64,000 nt of DNA from contig CAYPTY010000014.1 in the NCBI GenBank assembly GCA_964413935.1, positions 1 through 64,000 on the forward strand, given 5' to 3'. This document shows, piece by piece, positions 44,255 to 52,719 of the stretch. Below the pieces are notes generated by a model. The model was not told the origin of the DNA, searched no databases, and was given only the letters and a program-made list of their open reading frames with translations. A program made the position numbers and the translations under genes. Within the stretch, counting starts at the first letter, position 1; each line of letters begins with the position of its first letter. This DNA comes from CAYPTY01 sp964413935. Its GTDB lineage: Bacteria > Bacteroidota > Rhodothermia > Balneolales > Balneolaceae.

Positions 44255-45595
44255 TTATCGGCTACCAGGCATATTGCCCATGGCCTGAAGAGCACGTCCC
44301 ATATTTCCCATTTTGGACATGGTCTTCATCATTTTTTTCATTTGTTTGAACTGCTTCATCAGGTCATTTACCTCTTTAACGCTTCGGCCTGAACCCTCAG
44401 CAATTCTTCTTCGCCGTGATCCATTAAGGATTTCCGGATTTTGACGTTCTTCGATGGTCATAGACCGGATGATGGCCTCAATAGGCTTAAAGGCATCATC
44501 ACTGATTTCCTCATCCCCGATCATGTTATTTGCTCCCGGTATCATTTTCACCAGGTCGCCAAAACTGCCCATTTTCTGAATCTTCTGAATCTGATCCAGG
44601 AAATCTTCCAGGTCAAATTTATTGGACTTAATCTTTTTCTGCAGCTTAAGAGCCTGTTCCTCATCAAACTGCTGCTGGGCTTTTTCAACCAGTGAAACCA
44701 CATCACCCATGCCCAGAATACGCTGAGCCATCCGATCGGGATAGAATGGGGAAATGGCATCCAGTTTTTCACCGGTACTTACAAACTTAATCGGTTTATC
44801 CACCACTGTTTTGATGGAAAGAGCGGCACCCCCACGCGTATCCCCATCCAGCTTGGTCAGCACAACGCCGTCAAAGTCGATTCGCTCATTAAATGCTTTT
44901 GCTGTATTCACCGCATCCTGCCCGGTCATGGAATCTACCACAAACAGCGTTTCGGTAGGATTGATGGCCTTTTTAATTTCAGCCACCTCATTCATCATCT
45001 GCTCGTCGATGGCGAGTCGACCTGCTGTATCCACAATAACGGTATCCAGCGCCAGGCTTTTAGCCATGGAAACAGCTTCTTTGGCAACCCGCACCGGATC
45101 TTTGGGATCGATGGTGTAAACCGGAACATTGATCTGATCAGCCAGTGTCTTCAGCTGCTCGATGGCTGCAGGGCGATAAACATCAGCCGCGGCAACAATA
45201 GGATTACGATTTTTCTCTTCTTTGAGCCATTTGGCCAGCTTTCCGGTGAAGGTGGTTTTACCGGAACCCTGTAAACCTGCAATCAGAATTACAGTGGGGG
45301 GAACATCCGAGGTTTTGATGTCGCTCTTTTCTTCCCCAAAAACCTTAACCAGTTCATCATAAACAATCTTTGTAAACTGCTGACCGGGATTTACACTTTT
45401 GAGTACATCGGATCCCTCAGCCTGGGCTTTAACTTCCGCGGTAAAGGTTCGGGCAACATCGTAATTTACGTCAGCATCCAGCAGAGCCCGGCGTATTTCG
45501 CGCACAGTTTCAGCAATGTTCAGCTCGCTGATTTTGGCTTCGCCTTTGAGGCCTTTAAAGGCCAGCTCTAATTTCGATGATAGATCTTCAAACAT
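44255..45595 (-). CDS. ffh: Signal recognition particle protein Ffh (SRP54)
   Basis: A 446-aa GTPase that binds signal sequences emerging from ribosomes and docks to FtsY. N domain 1-90. The G domain has the P-loop GLQGSGKTTFTGKLA (about 109-123), DTAGR (about 190-194) and TKLDGDTRGGAALS (about 247-260). The Met-rich M domain lies at the C-terminus, with the RNA-binding GSRRRRIAEGSG and the repeated MKKMMKTMSKMGNMGRA. Full length. Located 30 bases upstream of rpsP on the same strand, so probably in one transcript with the ribosomal genes. Confidence 0.98.
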   Translation of the reverse strand: MFEDLSSKLELAFKGLKGEAKISELNIAETVREIRRALLDADVNYDVARTFTAEVKAQAEGSDVLKSVNPGQQFTKIVYDELVKVFGEEKSDIKTSDVPPTVILIAGLQGSGKTTFTGKLAKWLKEEKNRNPIVAAADVYRPAAIEQLKTLADQINVPVYTIDPKDPVRVAKEAVSMAKSLALDTVIVDTAGRLAIDEQMMNEVAEIKKAINPTETLFVVDSMTGQDAVNTAKAFNERIDFDGVVLTKLDGDTRGGAALSIKTVVDKPIKFVSTGEKLDAISPFYPDRMAQRILGMGDVVSLVEKAQQQFDEEQALKLQKKIKSNKFDLEDFLDQIQKIQKMGSFGDLVKMIPGANNMIGDEEISDDAFKPIEAIIRSMTIEERQNPEILNGSRRRRIAEGSGRSVKEVNDLMKQFKQMKKMMKTMSKMGNMGRALQAMGNMPGSR

Positions 45596-45661
45596 AGATT
45601 AATAAACAGGATGCTTTTTCACTTGTAGTAAAGTCGCGAAAATTAAGCTTTATTCTGTGGC

Positions 45662-45683
45662 TTATCAACATCTGTGTGGATAA
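45662..45683. promoter_or_regulatory. Pair of DnaA-box nonamers in the ffh-fabI divergent gap
   Basis: TTATCAACA on the plus strand (45662-45670, one mismatch to TTATCCACA) is followed 4 bases later by an exact box on the minus strand (TGTGGATAA at 45675-45683). They lie in the 174-bp region between divergent ffh and fabI, which must also hold their promoters. They could mediate DnaA-dependent transcription control or titrate DnaA. Confidence 0.45.
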
Positions 45684-45769
45684 AATTCAATAGAACAGGC
45701 TTTTTCGTATCGCTTTTGGGTTAAGGAATTACGATTTTCATCAAAACTGAATCAACCGACTGGAAAATT

Positions 45770-46594
45770 ATGGCTTACGGACTCTTAAAGGGAAAAAAAG
45801 GAATTATCTTCGGAGCGCTTGATGAGCGCAGTATTGCCTGGCGTGTTGCCCTGGCTTGTAAGCGGGAAGGAGCAGAATTTGCACTTTCTAATGCACCCAT
45901 CGCACTGCGTCTGGGAACGCTGAATGCACTGGCTGAGGAAACCGGAGCCGAAATTATCCCCTGCGACGTCACCAAAGACGATGAAATCCTTGAACTCATT
46001 GAAAAAGTAAAGGAATCCTATGGAGGGATTGACTTTATCCTGCATGCCATCGGGATGTCGCCTAACATCCGAAAAAAGAAAGAATACGAGAACCTGAACT
46101 ACAACTGGTATCAGCAAACACTGGATGTTTCGGCCATTTCACTGCATCGCATTTTGCATCATTGCAATGAACAGGGATTACTGAATGATGGTGCATCTGT
46201 GATCGCTCTTTCCTATATAGGTGCTCAGCGTATTTTCTCCAAGTATTCAGATATGAATGACGCCAAAGCCCTGCTTGAAAGCATCGCCCGGAATTACGGC
46301 AGCAGACTTGCTGAACGCGGAATCCGTGTGAATACCATATCGCAGGCGCCGACCAAAACTTCAGCCGGTACCGGAATCAAGGGTTTTGACGGCATGTACA
46401 CCTTTGCTGAAAAACTTTCGCCGCTGGGTAATCCTACTGCAGATGAATGTGCGGATTATTGCGTCACTCTCTTTTCTGACCTGACCCGTAAGGTGACGAT
46501 GCAGAACCTGTACCACGATGGAGGTTTTGTAACTTCAGGTATTTCTGAAGAAATGATCGAAGACCTGGCTAAGATTTACGGCGAAAACGAGTAA
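45770..46594 (+). CDS. fabI: Enoyl-[acyl-carrier-protein] reductase, FabI type
   Basis: A 274-aa short-chain dehydrogenase-fold enzyme catalysing the last step of each fatty-acid elongation round, using NAD(P)H. The atypical glycine motif GALDERSIAWRVALA (about 15-29) is diagnostic of FabI. The catalytic Tyr/Lys pair is in YSDMNDAKALLES (Y-x6-K, about 160-167), with the TxxxAGT-like TKTSAGTGIKGF near 203. Full length. It is followed by ruvC after 3 bases, so the three genes fabI-ruvC-ruvA may be one transcript. Confidence 0.97.
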   Translation: MAYGLLKGKKGIIFGALDERSIAWRVALACKREGAEFALSNAPIALRLGTLNALAEETGAEIIPCDVTKDDEILELIEKVKESYGGIDFILHAIGMSPNIRKKKEYENLNYNWYQQTLDVSAISLHRILHHCNEQGLLNDGASVIALSYIGAQRIFSKYSDMNDAKALLESIARNYGSRLAERGIRVNTISQAPTKTSAGTGIKGFDGMYTFAEKLSPLGNPTADECADYCVTLFSDLTRKVTMQNLYHDGGFVTSGISEEMIEDLAKIYGENE

Positions 46595-46597
46595 ATC

Positions 46598-47170
46598 ATG
46601 CCGGAAGTGATTATCGGCATCGATCCTGGTTCCCGGAAAACGGGAATCGCAGTACTCACCGAAAAAAAAGGGCAATGGATTGCCCTGCACTGTGAAACAC
46701 TGAATATAAGCGGTACCGAAGATCACGCAGAAAGACTGAAAGAGATCTTTGATCATATTTCAGCCCTTATCAAAAAGATAAAGCCTACCCAATGCGCGGT
46801 GGAAACCCCGGTTTACGGTGTGGATCCGCTGGCTATGTTAAAACTGGGACGCGCACAGGCCGCTGCCATGCTGGCCGCCCGGTCTCAGGGAATCGAAGTT
46901 TTTGAGTACTATCCCAAAGAGGTAAAGAAATCCATTACCGGAAATGGCAATGCCACCAAAGATCAGGTCGCATTCATGCTGGAAAAAACGGTGAGCCTAC
47001 CGGATCAAAAATTATCCAAAGACGCTACCGATGCCCTTGCCGTTGCCTGGTGTCATGGCATGAGTAGAACCGGCATTCCAAAAACATCGGGGCAGAGCCA
47101 TCAGAACAATAAAAAATCGGACTGGAAGCAATTTATTGAATCCAATCCGGACAGAGTGAGAAAGCCATGA
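46598..47170 (+). CDS. ruvC: Crossover junction endodeoxyribonuclease RuvC
   Basis: A 190-aa Holliday junction resolvase. RNase-H-fold acidic residues are visible: Asp in IGIDPGSRKTGIAV (about 6-19), Glu in CAVETPVYGVDP (about 70), and the DATDALAVAWCHG pair (about 141-153). After the core there is a roughly 35-residue hydrophilic tail rich in Lys/Asn/Ser. The stop overlaps the ruvA start (ATGA). RuvB is encoded elsewhere (22564-23619). Confidence 0.95.
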   Translation: MPEVIIGIDPGSRKTGIAVLTEKKGQWIALHCETLNISGTEDHAERLKEIFDHISALIKKIKPTQCAVETPVYGVDPLAMLKLGRAQAAAMLAARSQGIEVFEYYPKEVKKSITGNGNATKDQVAFMLEKTVSLPDQKLSKDATDALAVAWCHGMSRTGIPKTSGQSHQNNKKSDWKQFIESNPDRVRKP

Positions 47171-47757
47171 TCGCATTTCTGAAAGGAATTATTGAAGAAA
47201 TTCATCCTGACCGGGTACTTGTGGATGTGAACGGAGTCGGCTATGAAGCCCATATCTCCCTGCAGACTTATGAGGCATTGAATAGGCATAAAGGAGAGGT
47301 GAAAATCCGTTGCTATCAGCATATTACGGATTCAGACCAGCGCCTTTTCGGTTTTTACAATCAATCTGAGATGGATTTATTTGAAAAACTGATCACGGTG
47401 AAGGGCGTAGGCCCAAAACTTGGGTTAACCATACTTTCAGGGCTATCGGCGGACGAAATCACCCATTCCATCATAAACGCCGATGCAGCCCGGCTATCAA
47501 AAATACCCGGAATTGGAAAAAAGTCAGCTGAGCGCATTATTCTTGAACTCAAAGACAAGATGGAGATCTCGGCTTCGGGTATGAACAGTGCCGGAATCGC
47601 ACAGGGAATGGGAGCCAAAGAGGAGGCTGTGTCGGCCCTCGAATCGCTTGGATACAAGAAAAAAGACGCTGAACAGGTGGTATCTAGAGTGATGAGTGAA
47701 GGGGTATCTGAAGTCTCTGCACTCATAAAAAAGGCACTTTCAGAGCTCAACAGGTAA
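47167..47757 (+). CDS. ruvA: Holliday junction DNA-binding protein RuvA
   Basis: A 196-aa tetrameric protein that holds the four-way junction and loads RuvB. Domain I has the OB fold (MIAFLKGIIEEIHPDRVLVDVNGVGYE), followed by two helix-hairpin-helix motifs (VKGVGPKLGLTILSGLS at about 78-94, and IPGIGKKSAERIILEL at about 113-128). A flexible linker leads to the C-terminal RuvB-binding domain (about 150-196). Coupled to ruvC by a 4-base overlap. Confidence 0.96.
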   Translation: MIAFLKGIIEEIHPDRVLVDVNGVGYEAHISLQTYEALNRHKGEVKIRCYQHITDSDQRLFGFYNQSEMDLFEKLITVKGVGPKLGLTILSGLSADEITHSIINADAARLSKIPGIGKKSAERIILELKDKMEISASGMNSAGIAQGMGAKEEAVSALESLGYKKKDAEQVVSRVMSEGVSEVSALIKKALSELNR

Positions 47758-47838
47758 CAATTTCTTAATCCCTTTACCTGTATATTATGTTGGTACTGAA
47801 TTAGTCAGTATGTCAAATTGATAACGAATCGGATACAA

Positions 47839-48516
47839 GTGGCTAAGCAAACAATTCTCGTAGTTGATGATGAAAAGGACCTGCTGGACCTGATCGAATA
47901 CAACCTGAAAAAAGAAGGATTTGATGTAATTAAGGCGGAGGACGGACAAAAGGGAATTGAGCTTGCCCGTGAAAAAAAGCCGAATCTGGTACTTCTAGAC
48001 ATCATGATGCCAAAAATGGATGGTCTGGAAGTTTGCGATGTGATGCGCGAAGACAAAGATCTTAAAGGCATCCCCATCATTTTCCTGACAGCCCGCAGTG
48101 ATGAAAAAACAGAAGTGGAGGGATTGAACAAGGGAGGCGATGATTACATCACCAAGCCTATAAGTACTACCAAACTGATTTCACGTATTAAAGCGGTGCT
48201 CAGAAGATTCTATGGAAATCAGGAAGTAGTGAATCAGCTCGAAGTACACGATATCAAAATTGATAAGGATCGCTACATTGTTTCCAGAGGGGAGGAGGAA
48301 TTTCAGCTGCCCCGAAAAGAATTCGAACTGCTTTTCTTCTTGGCCAGCCGCAAAGGAAAAGTGCTGGACCGACAAACCCTGTTGAATCAGGTCTGGGGCG
48401 ATAACATTTATGTGGTAGACCGAACGGTTGATGTTCATATCCGAAAAATCAGAGAAAAACTTGGGGATCACTACATTGAAACGGTAAAAGGAGTTGGTTA
48501 TCGTTTTAAAGAATGA
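47839..48516 (+). CDS. OmpR/PhoB-family response regulator
   Basis: A 225-aa regulator if it starts at GTG 47839, which puts the receiver strand AKQTILVVDDEKD at the very N-terminus; the frame extends to a TTG at 47818. The phosphoacceptor Asp is in VLLDIMMPKMDG (about 52), the conserved Lys in YITKPIS (about 104), and a winged-helix DNA-binding domain lies at about 125-225, ending VDVHIRKIREKLGDHYIETVKGVGYRF. The next gene, a histidine kinase, overlaps by 4 bases, indicating a PhoB/PhoR-like pair. The phosphate connection is only by family resemblance. Confidence 0.92.
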   Translation: MAKQTILVVDDEKDLLDLIEYNLKKEGFDVIKAEDGQKGIELAREKKPNLVLLDIMMPKMDGLEVCDVMREDKDLKGIPIIFLTARSDEKTEVEGLNKGGDDYITKPISTTKLISRIKAVLRRFYGNQEVVNQLEVHDIKIDKDRYIVSRGEEEFQLPRKEFELLFFLASRKGKVLDRQTLLNQVWGDNIYVVDRTVDVHIRKIREKLGDHYIETVKGVGYRFKE

Positions 48517-49595
48517 GTAAATCCAAGAAGAAGTCCCGGCCCTATTTTCAGATAGGCTTCCGGATTGCGGTTTATACCTCCATAATTTCTGCTGTTCTCG
48601 TTTTTGTACTGCTGTACTTTGTTGCGGGCACCGATCTGAGTACCGATCTTTTCTATTCCGGCATCGCCCTCCTCACCATTTTCGTGCTGGTCTACATCAC
48701 CGAAACCCGCATTCAGCAGCGGCGGCTTCGTGTACTGAACAATATCATCAAGAACATAGCCCGTAAACGTTTTCAGGAATACGAGGATATAACCACGCCT
48801 TACAATGATGAAGTGGATTATCTGGTGAGGCAGTCGGTTCGAGCCAGTCAGATGGTTGAAAAAGAAATTCAGCGGCTGAACCAGATTGAAAATTACCGAA
48901 AGGAATTCATCGGAGATATTTCACATGAACTCAAAACCCCGATTTTTGCTATTCAGGGCTTCATCGAAACCCTGCTGAATGGTGCTGTGGATGACGAAGA
49001 AGTGAACCGCGACTTTCTGAAAAAAGCGATGAGAAATGTGAACCGGCTCATTTTTCTCACAAAAGATCTTATGGAGATTTCACGTCTCGAAACCGGGGAA
49101 ATGAAATCCAATATCGAGGAAATATACCTGCACGATGTAATCACCGATGTGATTGAATCACTGGGGTATAAAGCCCAGCGGGATGATGTGGAGTTAACAC
49201 TGGACGAGTTTGATAAAACCCTTCAGGTTTATGCCGATCGCAATCAGATTAAACAAGTACTGATTAATTTGATCGAGAACGGGATTAAATACAATAAGCA
49301 GGGCGGGAAGGTGCATGTTTCCGTCAGCAATTATCTGAAAAATGAATCCAAAGTACTGATCAAAGTACAGGATACAGGAATCGGGATTGATCAGAAAGAT
49401 ATTGAGCGGGTTACCGAGCGGTTTTTCCGGGTGGACAAATCCCGCTCAAGGGAAAAAGGGGGAACCGGCCTGGGCCTTTCCATCGTGAAACATATTATGG
49501 AAGCTCACAATGAACATTTTTATGTTGAGTCTAAACTGAATGAAGGTTCTGTGTTTAGCTTCACCCTTCGCAAAGTTGAAATCGTAAATGCATAG
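48513..49595 (+). CDS. PhoR-like sensor histidine kinase with minimal periplasmic loop
   Basis: A 360-aa kinase. Two transmembrane helices (about 13-35 and 46-64) are separated by only about ten residues, so there is no extracytoplasmic sensor domain. A helical linker of HAMP/coiled-coil type follows. The HisKA domain has ISHELKTPIFAIQGFIETL (phospho-His at about 137), then HATPase motifs NLIENGIKYNKQ, DTGIGI and GGTGLGLSIVKH. It overlaps its response regulator gene by 4 bases and is followed by a sugar-nucleotide gene after 3 bases. Confidence 0.92.
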   Translation: MSKSKKKSRPYFQIGFRIAVYTSIISAVLVFVLLYFVAGTDLSTDLFYSGIALLTIFVLVYITETRIQQRRLRVLNNIIKNIARKRFQEYEDITTPYNDEVDYLVRQSVRASQMVEKEIQRLNQIENYRKEFIGDISHELKTPIFAIQGFIETLLNGAVDDEEVNRDFLKKAMRNVNRLIFLTKDLMEISRLETGEMKSNIEEIYLHDVITDVIESLGYKAQRDDVELTLDEFDKTLQVYADRNQIKQVLINLIENGIKYNKQGGKVHVSVSNYLKNESKVLIKVQDTGIGIDQKDIERVTERFFRVDKSRSREKGGTGLGLSIVKHIMEAHNEHFYVESKLNEGSVFSFTLRKVEIVNA

Positions 49596-49598
49596 ACC

Positions 49599-50675
49599 AT
49601 GAATTATGCCGTGATCATGGCCGGTGGATCGGGAACCCGTTTCTGGCCTAAAAGCACCTCTGAGACTCCTAAACAGTTTCTCCATCTTTTTGGAGAGGGA
49701 ACCATGCTTCAGAATACCGTGGAACGGGTTTCCGATATTATTCCACTGGAACAGGTTTATGTGGTTACCAACGACCGTTATGTGGATACCGTAGCACAAC
49801 AGCTTCAGGGAATTCCGGAAGAAAATATTATCGGTGAGTGTGTGGCCCGAAATACGGCGCCCTGCGTTGCTATTTCCGCTGCAATCCTGCGGGATAAGGA
49901 TCCAGATTCAGTAATGGTGGTTCTCCCGGCCGATCATCACATTACAAAGCCAGGGGAATTCAGAACCTTTCTTAAAACGGCCATTGAAAAAGCCCGCAAT
50001 GAGGATGCTCTGGTTACCATCGGCATACAGCCCGACAAACCGGAAACCGGCTACGGCTACATTCAGCGCAGCAGTGAAGAAGGGGAAGAAATTGAAGGAA
50101 ACACTGTGTTTAAGGTGGAGGGATTCAGAGAAAAACCGGACCTCAAAACAGCAGAAACCTTCCTTGAATCCGGAGACTTTTACTGGAACAGTGGCATGTT
50201 CATATGGAAAAGTGCCAACGTGATGAAGTCAATCCGAAACCATCTGCCCGATATGCACAAAGTGGCATTAATGGCACAAGCCGATGGGTTCACAAAACAG
50301 GCGATCGACCAGTTTTACGAAAATGCGGACAGTATTTCGATAGACTACGGCATCATGGAAAAAGCAAACAATGTGTTTGTGGTGCCCGGTGAATTCGGTT
50401 GGAACGATGTGGGAAGCTGGTCGGCTGCCTACGACTTATCCGAAAAAGACGAACTTGGTAACAATAAACCGGCCAACATTTTGCTGACGCACGGAAGCAA
50501 TAACAATTATCTCTCACTGGATACCGATAAGATGGTGGCTTTGGTCGGGGTTGAAAACCTGGCGGTGGTAGAAACGGATTCGGCTATCTTAATCTGTGAT
50601 CTCAGCAAAGCTCAGGATGTGAAAAAAATAGTTGAGCAGCTGAAGGCGGATGCGGATCTTAAAAAGTATTTATAG
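49599..50675 (+). CDS. Mannose-1-phosphate guanylyltransferase
   Basis: A 358-aa nucleotidyltransferase making GDP-mannose from GTP and mannose-1-phosphate, feeding glycan or lipopolysaccharide synthesis. The signature MAGGSGTRFWPKSTSETPKQF is at about 7-27, with VLPADHHI (about 108-115) and the FWNSGMF-like FYWNSGMFIW (about 192-201). It lacks the C-terminal phosphomannose isomerase domain of bifunctional ManC, so it is the monofunctional type. Directly after the PhoR-like kinase (3 bases) and overlapping the end of the convergent PhnP-like gene by 6 bases. Confidence 0.93.
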   Translation: MNYAVIMAGGSGTRFWPKSTSETPKQFLHLFGEGTMLQNTVERVSDIIPLEQVYVVTNDRYVDTVAQQLQGIPEENIIGECVARNTAPCVAISAAILRDKDPDSVMVVLPADHHITKPGEFRTFLKTAIEKARNEDALVTIGIQPDKPETGYGYIQRSSEEGEEIEGNTVFKVEGFREKPDLKTAETFLESGDFYWNSGMFIWKSANVMKSIRNHLPDMHKVALMAQADGFTKQAIDQFYENADSISIDYGIMEKANNVFVVPGEFGWNDVGSWSAAYDLSEKDELGNNKPANILLTHGSNNNYLSLDTDKMVALVGVENLAVVETDSAILICDLSKAQDVKKIVEQLKADADLKKYL

Positions 50676-51431
50676 TTCTATCACCAGCTGATCATAAGCT
50701 AGTCGGGCGTGGGCGGGCAGCTTTTCGGAAGTAGAAACATGGTCCACAGCTCCATTCATGTGAATAAAGTAGGTCATGGGTACCTCCAGCTCTTCAGCTA
50801 TAGATAAAGCTTCCGGAATGGTGAGGTGTGTAGGGTGAGGAGGATCCCATCGGAGAGCTGAAATCACCATAATTTTAGATCCTTTGATTTTTTCCCTGGT
50901 GGATGCAGGCACTTCTTTAACATCGGTCAGATAGGAGAAATCACCGATACGATATCCGTAAATGGGTAGCTTTCCATGCATTACAGGCAGCGGGGTTACT
51001 TCGATGCCGCCTTTGATTTCAAACGACTGCTCAACGGGATGAACATCCAGGCTCGTAGATCCCGGATATTTCTGCTCACCAAACATATAATCGAACCGTT
51101 TCAGAATGGAATCGGCGCAACTTTGGGTGCAGTACAAAGGCAATGGATGATCCTGTTTGTAATTGTAAGAGCGAAGATCATCCAGGCCCGCAATGTGATC
51201 CATGTGTTCGTGCGTGATAAGCACCGTGTCGATATGCCTGATTTCAGCACGGATGCTCTGCAGCCTGAATTCCGGTCCGGCGTCGATGAGGATGGATTGC
51301 CCATGAGTCTGAATCCAAGCACTGCATCGATAGCGTTCATTTCTGGAATCCCTGGATATCTGTTCCCGATAAAAACCGCCAGCAATGGGAACTCCCATGG
51401 AAGTGCCCGTACCCAGAAAGGTTACTTTCAC
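50670..51431 (-). CDS. PhnP-like metallo-beta-lactamase-fold hydrolase
   Basis: A 253-aa protein from GTG 51431, which gives the family N-terminus VKVTFLGTGTSMGVP; the frame is open to 51488 but the extra residues look non-native. The metal site is canonical: THEHMDHIAGLDDLR (about 75-89), Asp/His in SYLTDVKE and PHPTHLTI. Closest in layout to PhnP phosphodiesterases and other small MBL hydrolases. The GTG overlaps the stop of the 100-aa gene upstream (GTGA). No phosphonate cluster is nearby, so the substrate is unknown. Confidence 0.88.
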   Translation of the reverse strand: MKVTFLGTGTSMGVPIAGGFYREQISRDSRNERYRCSAWIQTHGQSILIDAGPEFRLQSIRAEIRHIDTVLITHEHMDHIAGLDDLRSYNYKQDHPLPLYCTQSCADSILKRFDYMFGEQKYPGSTSLDVHPVEQSFEIKGGIEVTPLPVMHGKLPIYGYRIGDFSYLTDVKEVPASTREKIKGSKIMVISALRWDPPHPTHLTIPEALSIAEELEVPMTYFIHMNGAVDHVSTSEKLPAHARLAYDQLVIEL

Positions 51432-51730
51432 AAGTCTTCTCCGTCCAGGCTTTCGGTTTCTCCCTGAAAACTGTCTATCTGGTCCCAAATTTTATTCAGT
51501 TCTTTCCGAACAATGGGTTTGATGAACATGTCATCTACTTCAACCTTTCGTATCACTTTCGCCAGCGTGGCCACTTGTGATTCCTTGGGTTTGTTTTTGT
51601 TGATGATGACAACCTTGTTTCCTTCCAGAAGGCAATCATTACCTCTGAAGGTTCCCCGTTCATAGCGGGTTATGTAACCACCTTGTTCCAGCAGGTGTTC
51701 AAGCTCCAGGAGCAGTTTGTCAGCTTTCAA
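51428..51730 (-). CDS. Conserved-looking 100-aa protein of unknown function
   Basis: I do not recognise this family. It is a charged soluble protein with a helical N-terminus (ADKLLLELEHLLEQGGY), a beta-rich centre (GNDCLLEGNKVVIINKNKP) and a helical C-terminal third (VDDMFIKPIVRKELNKIW). The start is TTG at 51730 overlapping the stop of the barrel gene (TTGA), and its stop overlaps the GTG of the PhnP-like gene (GTGA), so it sits in a tightly coupled three-gene unit. The coupling and normal codon flow argue that it is real. Confidence 0.75.
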   Translation of the reverse strand: MKADKLLLELEHLLEQGGYITRYERGTFRGNDCLLEGNKVVIINKNKPKESQVATLAKVIRKVEVDDMFIKPIVRKELNKIWDQIDSFQGETESLDGEDL

Positions 51731-52458
51731 AATGAGATTCCGAGTGTGATAGTATGCGCTGTAAGATTGTAATCGAATCGGTTTTGTTCAATATCAAAGC
51801 GCTGGAATTTATAGGTGTATCCAAGACTCACTACATTATTTGGAAGCAGTCGGCCAATCAGCAGACGATTTCTGTTTTCGAATGAATACATTTGTCCACC
51901 AAAAAACCCACCTGCAGCAACCGTAAAACCATAAGCTGGTGTGGCTACTGAGCTGATCCTTAGATTATCACTGATCCGTATCGAAATAGCAGGTCCAATA
52001 CCAGCGGTAACAGCAGATTGCTGAAAATCGTCACCTGCCTGATCATCCTGAACACTGGTCAGTTCAGTTGAAAGCTGAAAAGGTGCACTTACCCGTATGA
52101 AAGGGCGATTAATGAGCCGGATTGGAGCCCCCAGTCGAACACCAAGATTGAAAAAAGATCGGTTATCAAGTCCGGTAGCACGACCTGCAAAACCTAAGGT
52201 AAAACCGAGATTATCATTTTCCAGGGATAAACGAAAAACCGGATCACTGAATGATAAATCCTGAATATTCTGAGGAAGATTATCACCCTTAAATTCAAAT
52301 TCCATTGGTTCAAAACCTGCTGTCAGAAAGGTTTCAAAGTTCAGCGGCTGCCTGCGAGCGATTTCGTCCGCAGAAAACATCTGAGCTTGCACAACATGAA
52401 CAGGCAAAAACAGCAAAATTAATACGGATAGAAGGCGGGTTGTGGAAAGGGTATTCAT
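51727..52458 (-). CDS. Outer-membrane beta-barrel protein of unknown function
   Basis: A 243-aa protein from ATG 52458, which gives a normal signal peptide (LLSVLILLFLPVHVVQAQ); a longer open frame to 52527 adds an unlikely leader. The mature part consists of alternating hydrophobic/polar strands (e.g. LGFTLGFAGRATGLDN, FFNLGVRLGAPIRLI) and ends in Phe, typical of an 8-10-stranded barrel. No family recognised. It leads the unit with the 100-aa and PhnP-like genes. Confidence 0.75.
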   Translation of the reverse strand: MNTLSTTRLLSVLILLFLPVHVVQAQMFSADEIARRQPLNFETFLTAGFEPMEFEFKGDNLPQNIQDLSFSDPVFRLSLENDNLGFTLGFAGRATGLDNRSFFNLGVRLGAPIRLINRPFIRVSAPFQLSTELTSVQDDQAGDDFQQSAVTAGIGPAISIRISDNLRISSVATPAYGFTVAAGGFFGGQMYSFENRNRLLIGRLLPNNVVSLGYTYKFQRFDIEQNRFDYNLTAHTITLGISF

Positions 52459-52686
52459 GGCAGTTGTTTTAGGGCACAGAATATAAACGTGATGGGCAAG
52501 AAAAATTTTGTTCAGAATGAAGAGCATTCAGAAAGTCAAAATATTCTATTTGTAGAGCTGCATAAAAACAAGGACTTATAAAAAAAATGAATTCATTTTG
52601 AATTTTTAGGAACTCTTTTTTGGATGGCAGCATTTTAGGTATTGAATTTCTTACATACATACATCCCATCACCATCCCGATATAGA

Positions 52687-52717
52687 GATCATGCCTGAAA
52701 GCATGGTCTTTTTTTTT
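52687..52717 (+). terminator. Orphan plus-strand intrinsic terminator
   Basis: GATCATGC (52687-52694) and GCATGGTC (52701-52708) pair over 8 positions (one T-G) around CTGAAA, followed by nine T residues (52709-52717). The orientation is plus, yet both flanking genes are on the minus strand, so no listed gene uses it. The gap 52459-52719 otherwise contains only a dubious 29-codon frame (52492-52581) and may encode a small RNA. Confidence 0.7.
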
Positions 52718-52719
52718 GC

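Noticed and set aside
52492..52581. 29-codon plus-strand frame (MGKKNFVQNEEHSE start)
   Set aside because: No ribosome binding site, no distinctive composition. A noncoding RNA is as good an explanation for the downstream terminator.
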